From: Bacteriovoracaceae bacterium UBA4097
GTDB taxonomy: Bacteria; Bdellovibrionota; Bacteriovoracia; Bacteriovoracales; Bacteriovoracaceae
NCBI GenBank assembly: GCA_002381765.1
Contig: DFXX01000103.1
Span: forward strand, 1-54,238
Direction of reading: 5' to 3'
DNA: 54,238 nt
The position numbers and the translations under genes are program-made. Positions 49,671-54,238 of the stretch are shown here, in pieces. Under the pieces are notes generated by a model, which saw nothing but the letters and a program-made list of their open reading frames with translations, made no database searches and was not told the origin of the DNA. Numbering within the stretch: the first letter of the stretch is position 1; each line of letters opens with the position of its first letter.

Positions 49671-51576
49671 AATCCAGAGGAATCCACACCTTAAAGTCGG
49701 TCCCCGACTCCTTTGAACTACTGACAGTAACTTTTCCATGATGGGCCTCGATGATTCCTCTTACAAGTGTCAGCCCTATCCCCCACCCCTTTTGCCCGCT
49801 TTTTAATGCAACTGAAGCTCGTTGATAGGTTTCAAAAATCATGCGCTGATCTTCTGGATCAATGGGGTTTCCAAAATTATGAACACAGATTTCAAGCCCA
49901 CCGTCCTTAGAGTGAACATGAATCTCAACCGGGGATTGGTCACCATATTTCACGGCATTACTGGCAAGATTCTCAATCACTCGCTGAAGGGCGTCTCCAT
50001 CCCATACTCCTTGAAGGTTACTCTCGATATCAAAGTGGAAGCGATCACCATGAAGACTTGTAAGATCCGACATGGTCCGGGACAACACTTCATCTAAAGA
50101 AGTCTTTAAAAGATTAAGCGGTAAGGCCTGACCGGCTTTCAAAAGATTCGCATCCAAAAGATCCTTAACCATCTTTTCGGCGCGATTGACTCCATTTAAG
50201 ATTTTGTTGCCCGAGTTTTTGATGGTTTTATCCTCACCTTTTTGTCTCAGAAGAATGGAGGCACTCAGCTTTATGGCCGTAAGTGGAGTTCGAAGATCAT
50301 GAGAAAGAGCTGCTACAAATCTTTCACGCACTTCTCTTTCCTCTCGAAGTTCCTGTTGAAATTTTTTCTGAGAATCAATGTCGGTGATAGTTCCGACCCA
50401 TTTAGTGATATTTCCTTTTTCATCCTTCACCGGCAGTGCGCGGGCGACATGCCATCGGTATTTTTGGTCAGAGGCCTGCTTTACTCGATACTCCATCTCA
50501 TAAGGAATACCTGTATCACAAGATTTCTTCCAGCGTTGATGAATCAGAGGAACATCATCCGGATGCATGGGGCCGTCAGGGTCATCCCAATTTGTTCCGG
50601 GTTTCATCGCGGTATAGTCATACCACCTTTCATTATACCAATCGAGTAAGCCATTTGGTTTTGCAGTCCAGACAATCTGAGGTAATGAATTGGCAATTTC
50701 TCGAATTGCGGCTTCACGATCATGGGCCTCCTTCTGCGCTCGCTCAAGAATGACTTGCGCGTTTTTTTCATCAGAGATGTCGATGGAGGTCCCCAAAAAC
50801 TTAAGCGGTTTCCCATTTTCATCATAGGTAACCTGGCCTTGAGCAAGGATCCAGATCTCTTTACCATCAGGTCTTAGAACTCGATATTTATTGATATAAT
50901 GAGTACCAGATCGAATCGACTCAGTAATGAGTTTCATGGTTTGTTCACGATCATCAGGGTGTAAGCGATTAATAACCTTCTCTAGGCTCGTTCCAGCAGG
51001 CATTCCCCAGTCATTCTGCATTTTAGAACTAAAATAAATAACATCAGAAGAAATATCCCATTCATAAAACCCGAGTTTGGCCACTTCAACGACTTGAGAC
51101 AAACGTTTAAGTTCCAACTCTTTTTCAGCCTTAATCTTAGCTTCTGCAGCAGATGAGCGTTTTGCATACTCTTTTAGGGAATTCTGAATTCCAAGATCGA
51201 TCACGAAGGAAATATTACGATAAATATTCTTGTCCACATTTCCGCAACCTTCAATGACATCGAAGATGACTTCCTTCAAAATAAAAAACTCGTAAACCAC
51301 CTGATCAATTGAAAATTCAGTATTATCAATTCGATCTTTACCATGTTCCTTTGCAACAGAATCGATTTCTGCATGTTGTTTTTTTGTGGGAGCTAATAAA
51401 AAACCACAAAGCTCATCAATAAAGTTTGGAATTGAATCTCTTAGATATTTAACTGGTGTTTCTTCGGCTTCTGGTAATCTTTTATAAAGAACGGATTCCC
51501 ATTTCCTGAGGATCTGTTCTTTATTATTTGCCAAGAGTTCGGCCACTTCACTGGTCTTAAGAGAGGTCGTATCCAT
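49657..51576 (-). CDS. Cytosolic PAS histidine kinase with RsbR-type N-terminus
   Basis: A 639-residue soluble sensor kinase. The N-terminal 150 residues (AELLANNKEQILRKWE, EHGKDRIDNTEFSIDQVVYEF) resemble RsbRD-type sensor helices. Two PAS/PAC units follow (about 160-270, containing WILAQGQVTYDENGKP, and about 295-405). HisKA has His426 in LSHDLRTPLTAI; HATPase shows VIENLASNAVKYGD and GWGIGLTLVRGII. No membrane helix and no adjacent response regulator. It is 91 bp downstream of the small gene at 51668 and ends within the small ORF on the other strand. Confidence 0.92.
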   Translation of the reverse strand: MDTTSLKTSEVAELLANNKEQILRKWESVLYKRLPEAEETPVKYLRDSIPNFIDELCGFLLAPTKKQHAEIDSVAKEHGKDRIDNTEFSIDQVVYEFFILKEVIFDVIEGCGNVDKNIYRNISFVIDLGIQNSLKEYAKRSSAAEAKIKAEKELELKRLSQVVEVAKLGFYEWDISSDVIYFSSKMQNDWGMPAGTSLEKVINRLHPDDREQTMKLITESIRSGTHYINKYRVLRPDGKEIWILAQGQVTYDENGKPLKFLGTSIDISDEKNAQVILERAQKEAHDREAAIREIANSLPQIVWTAKPNGLLDWYNERWYDYTAMKPGTNWDDPDGPMHPDDVPLIHQRWKKSCDTGIPYEMEYRVKQASDQKYRWHVARALPVKDEKGNITKWVGTITDIDSQKKFQQELREEREVRERFVAALSHDLRTPLTAIKLSASILLRQKGEDKTIKNSGNKILNGVNRAEKMVKDLLDANLLKAGQALPLNLLKTSLDEVLSRTMSDLTSLHGDRFHFDIESNLQGVWDGDALQRVIENLASNAVKYGDQSPVEIHVHSKDGGLEICVHNFGNPIDPEDQRMIFETYQRASVALKSGQKGWGIGLTLVRGIIEAHHGKVTVSSSKESGTDFKVWIPLDSTNP

Positions 51577-51667
51577 TGTGGAAAGCTAGCACGATTAGCT
51601 ATCAATGAAATGGCTCGAACCTCTGAATTTGAGCGAGAAGTTCATGATTTGGCGTGGTGAACGGGAA

Positions 51668-52033
51668 TTAAATCAGCCCCATATCCTTGCCCTTCTTCAT
51701 AATCTCTTCCTTCTCCTCTCCCGACATGTTGGTAAACAACTCCTGAAGTTTACGCAGCTCTTCGGGATCCATCTGAGACATCATCTTCTGAGCTTCCTTG
51801 ATTAAATCTTCTTGCGACTTAGGAGCTTCTTGAATTTTGGAGAAGATAATTTTATCTGGACCCACCTTGGCCTCAACACCATGAGTAGTTTTAAGATGAT
51901 CCATAACGGTATTGAAGTTCAGCCCTTTATTATCAGCTGTTTCATACATTTTATCGGTTGGTAGTGATACGCGCTTTTCCGGAAACCCATTTGCTTTTAA
52001 GGTTTGCAAAATTCTATCCACAAATTCATCCAT
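51668..52033 (-). CDS. Small acidic helical protein, unknown
   Basis: A 121-residue cytosolic protein I do not recognise. The N-terminal half (DEFVDRILQTLKANGFP, then GLNFNTVMDHLKTTHGVEAKVGPDKIIFS) looks like a small winged-helix-like or alpha/beta unit; the C-terminal half is acidic and helical (PEELRKLQELFTNMSGEEKE). The ATG 52033 follows AAGGAG exactly; a GTG two codons upstream is less likely. It lies between KorB and the histidine kinase on the same strand, with an 85-bp gap to KorB. Confidence 0.65.
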   Translation of the reverse strand: MDEFVDRILQTLKANGFPEKRVSLPTDKMYETADNKGLNFNTVMDHLKTTHGVEAKVGPDKIIFSKIQEAPKSQEDLIKEAQKMMSQMDPEELRKLQELFTNMSGEEKEEIMKKGKDMGLI

Positions 52034-52118
52034 AATCACTCCTTCACTTAAGTCTTAAGATGAACGAGATATATCTCATATGGATGAGTTTGTGAATGAA
52101 GAGAAATGCCGCATCACT

Positions 52119-53126
52119 CTATTCGACTGTCCAGGTTTCTCCCGAATGAAGGAGCTTTTTAAAATCTCCCTTTCCTTTCTTGGCCTGCGCAGCTTTCAGC
52201 TGCTCTTCCATAAGTACCTCATAAGGACGATCTTCACTCTGATAAATCACACCAAGGACCATAGGAAAGTTTGGAGGTGAACTTTGTCTGATTAGCATAT
52301 AAGCGATGGCCTCATTGCTCTTATCGTGGACGAGTAAATCTTTCTCCGTAAACTCTCCACCGAGCTCAATTACCTCAAGTCTAAAATTCCGAAGGATCAC
52401 TCCCTTATTTCTATCCTTTCCAAAGATCATGGGTTTGCCATCCTCAACATAGAGAGCATTATCAGCACGGGTATTTCTATTTGAGTAAGCATCATGGGCC
52501 TTGTCATTGAAGATCACACAGTTCTGATAGATTTCAACAAATGAAGTTCCCTGATGTCTATCCGCAGCTGTCATGACATCGGTGAGTCCCTTCGGATCAG
52601 AATCCAATGCCTTTGCCACAAAGGTACAGCCCGATCCCAGAGCAAGATTTCCAGGATTGAAGGTTCTATCGATCGTTCCATGCGGGCTGGACTTAGTAAT
52701 CTTTCCCTTCTCGGAGGTTGGCGAGTATTGGCCTTTGGTAAGACCGTAGATTTGGTTATTAAAGAGCAAGATATTGAGATCGACGTTTCTTCTCATGGCG
52801 TGAATCAGATGATTCCCACCGATAGATAGGCCATCTCCATCCCCTGTCACCACCCAAACTGAAAGATTGGGATTAGCGAGCTTAATACCCGTTGCAATAC
52901 TAGGTGCTCGACCATGGATGGTGTGAAAGCCATATGAGTTCAGATAATAAGGAAGTCTAGAAGAGCATCCAATCCCTGAAACACAAACGATATCCTCCCG
53001 GGCCTTTCCTGATTGCGCCAAAGCCTGCTGAAGGCTTGAGAGAATAACGTAGTCTCCGCACCCGGGGCACCATTTGACTTCTTGATCACTACAATAGTCT
53101 TTTTTTGTATAGCATGTTTCAGACAT
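52119..53126 (-). CDS. korB: 2-oxoglutarate:ferredoxin oxidoreductase beta subunit
   Basis: A 335-residue subunit that binds thiamine diphosphate and an Fe-S cluster. KWCPGCGDYVIL gives cluster cysteines, GIGCSSRLPYYLNSYG and the TPP-Mg block VTGDGDGLSIGGNHLIHAM with LLFNNQIYGLTKGQYSPTS are diagnostic for KorB. With KorA it oxidises 2-oxoglutarate to succinyl-CoA using ferredoxin. It starts 2 bp after korA, so they are co-transcribed. Length is normal. Confidence 0.95.
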   Translation of the reverse strand: MSETCYTKKDYCSDQEVKWCPGCGDYVILSSLQQALAQSGKAREDIVCVSGIGCSSRLPYYLNSYGFHTIHGRAPSIATGIKLANPNLSVWVVTGDGDGLSIGGNHLIHAMRRNVDLNILLFNNQIYGLTKGQYSPTSEKGKITKSSPHGTIDRTFNPGNLALGSGCTFVAKALDSDPKGLTDVMTAADRHQGTSFVEIYQNCVIFNDKAHDAYSNRNTRADNALYVEDGKPMIFGKDRNKGVILRNFRLEVIELGGEFTEKDLLVHDKSNEAIAYMLIRQSSPPNFPMVLGVIYQSEDRPYEVLMEEQLKAAQAKKGKGDFKKLLHSGETWTVE

Positions 53127-53128
53127 AA

Positions 53129-54238
53129 TTATTCTCCGTTTAATTCTTTCTCAAAAACTTCGATGAGTTCAGAGATTTTGAATGGCTGCCCTTGAACCTT
53201 ATTGTATCCCTTGGCCCTAATGCCAAACTTGGCATTGATAACAGTTTGTAGCTGTCCTAGATTGAGTTCAGGAATGATGACCTTCTTAAATTTAGAAAGA
53301 ATCTCTGCCACATTCTTAGGCATTGGGTTCATATACTTCATATGCATAAGGCTCACTTTCTTGCCATCAGCTTGAAGCTTTTTAACCGCCATCATAACTG
53401 CACCGTAAGTTCCCCCCCAAGACACCACGAGAAGATCTCCCGAACTCTCACCTTCCAGAGCTTGCAGCGGAATATTATTAGCAACCAATTCCACTTTCTT
53501 CGCTCGCATCTGGCACATCAGTTCATGGTTCTTACTGTCGGTACTCACGCATCCTGTTTTGATGTCCTTCTCCAGGCCACCCATACGAAACTCAAGACCT
53601 TTCATGCCTGGAATCACCCAAGGTCTTGCGAGTTTTTCATCTCTTTGCATGTAATGAAACTTCGATCTATCAATTTTATCGGGATCAATCAGCATGTGCG
53701 AGATTGGACCGAATTCCTTATCTAAATCGGGAAGGCGCCATGGTTCTGCACCATTTGCAATATAACCATCGGTGAGAAGAACAACGGGAATCATATGCTG
53801 AAGTGCTATTCTCGCCGCCTCATAGGCCGAGGCAAAACAATCATTAGGTCTTGAGGCCGCGATCACTACCAGGGGAGATTCACCGTTTCTTCCAAAGATC
53901 GCCTGATAAAGATCCGACTGCTCGGTTTTAGTAGGAAGTCCAGTAGAAGGCCCCCCTCTTTGAACATTGACCACCACCAGTGGAATTTCATAAGTAATCG
54001 CTAGTCCCAGGGCCTCGGTCTTTAGCGCCATGCCCGGACCTGAAGTCGTGGTAACACCTAAGGAACCAGCACATGAGGCACCAATGGCCGAACAAATTCC
54101 AGCGATTTCATCTTCAGCTTGAAATGTCTTAATGTTGAAATCTTTATGCTTGGATAGCTCATGCAAAATATCGGTTGCCGGCGTAATGGGATATGTCCCT
54201 AGAAAGAGTTGGCGCCCTGACATCTCGGCCGCTCTCAT
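53129..54238 (-). CDS. korA: 2-oxoglutarate:ferredoxin oxidoreductase alpha subunit, partial
   Basis: A 369-residue C-terminal part; the gene continues beyond the right edge, where an open frame enters with no start codon needed. ISPA-like YPITPATDILHELSKH, FQAEDEIAGICSAIGAS and TTTSGPGMALKTEALGLA are the pyrimidine-side TPP-binding blocks, and QRGGPSTGLPTKTEQSDL follows. The missing N-terminus should contain the gamma-like domain usual in fused KorA (about 600 residues). Partner of korB, immediately downstream. An in-frame Met at the edge is not a proven start. Confidence 0.93.
   Translation of the reverse strand: MRAAEMSGRQLFLGTYPITPATDILHELSKHKDFNIKTFQAEDEIAGICSAIGASCAGSLGVTTTSGPGMALKTEALGLAITYEIPLVVVNVQRGGPSTGLPTKTEQSDLYQAIFGRNGESPLVVIAASRPNDCFASAYEAARIALQHMIPVVLLTDGYIANGAEPWRLPDLDKEFGPISHMLIDPDKIDRSKFHYMQRDEKLARPWVIPGMKGLEFRMGGLEKDIKTGCVSTDSKNHELMCQMRAKKVELVANNIPLQALEGESSGDLLVVSWGGTYGAVMMAVKKLQADGKKVSLMHMKYMNPMPKNVAEILSKFKKVIIPELNLGQLQTVINAKFGIRAKGYNKVQGQPFKISELIEVFEKELNGE

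Overview
The window reads as chromosomal DNA of a Gram-negative, motile or chemotactic bacterium with moderate to low G+C (low forties per cent by eye, not counted). It carries an outer-membrane phospholipase, a TonB-dependent receptor, a metal RND pump, lipoproteins, Tat and Sec signal peptides and a cytosolic chemoreceptor operon. The mix of DUF4105, DUF3015, HugZ-like, protein-glutaminase-like and papain-like secreted proteins with 2-oxoglutarate:ferredoxin oxidoreductase suggests the Bdellovibrionota, perhaps the Bacteriovorax/Peredibacter side. That placement is inference from gene content; no rRNA or marker tree is available here. Genes are tightly packed with many 1-30 bp overlaps. I saw no tRNA, rRNA, CRISPR array, transposase or phage gene.

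Layout. 56-2471 (minus): DUF488, then a four-gene translationally coupled operon (HugZ-like, small membrane protein, DUF3703, DUF985 cupin). 2500-6077: a heterodimeric ABC exporter with one degenerate ATP site. 6074-11148: secreted and cytosolic hydrolases, a Tat aldo/keto reductase, a tail-anchored coiled-coil protein, an SGNH hydrolase and a thioredoxin-like protein. 11132-13637: a TonB receptor with a CxxC plug and a histidine-rich periplasmic partner, probably metal acquisition. 13727-14761: fructose-1,6-bisphosphatase, whose best-supported start codon is ATT. 14913-19127: YceI, DUF481 barrel, OMPLA phospholipase and a Kef-type antiporter. 19122-25185: a pirin/OsmC/pirin cassette with divergent LysR, an EamA exporter divergent from a MocR regulator, and a truncated haemoglobin.

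25187-32343 (minus): PAS-chemoreceptor, CheR, CheD, triple CheW, thiolase-like protein and M23 peptidase, with no CheA, CheY or CheB in the window. 32601-36230 (minus): DUF3015/DUF4105 pair, lipoprotein hydrolase and response regulator. 36398-38982 (plus): secreted phospholipase A2 coupled to a MASE3 histidine kinase, then rnk with an unusual leader. 39401-44285 (minus): metal RND pump, outer-membrane factor and quinone reductase, without an adaptor. 44375-45323: membrane-anchored LuxR-type regulator divergent from a DUF3147 protein. 45362-46833: protein-glutaminase-like enzyme with an EF-hand lipoprotein. 47797-49411: papain-like protease with a small cysteine-containing partner. 49657-54238: PAS histidine kinase, a small acidic protein and KorB/KorA, KorA running off the right edge.

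The recurring theme is secreted or surface hydrolases (two phospholipases, papain-like and M23 peptidases, a protein deamidase, esterases), each often coupled to a small exported partner or a sensor. Together with metal and redox handling this fits a predatory or epibiotic life, but that is inference. The items most worth following up are the ATT-started FBPase, the CxxC TonB receptor with His-rich partner, the deamidase/EF-hand pair, the CheA-less che operon and the rnk leader with mutually exclusive hairpins.
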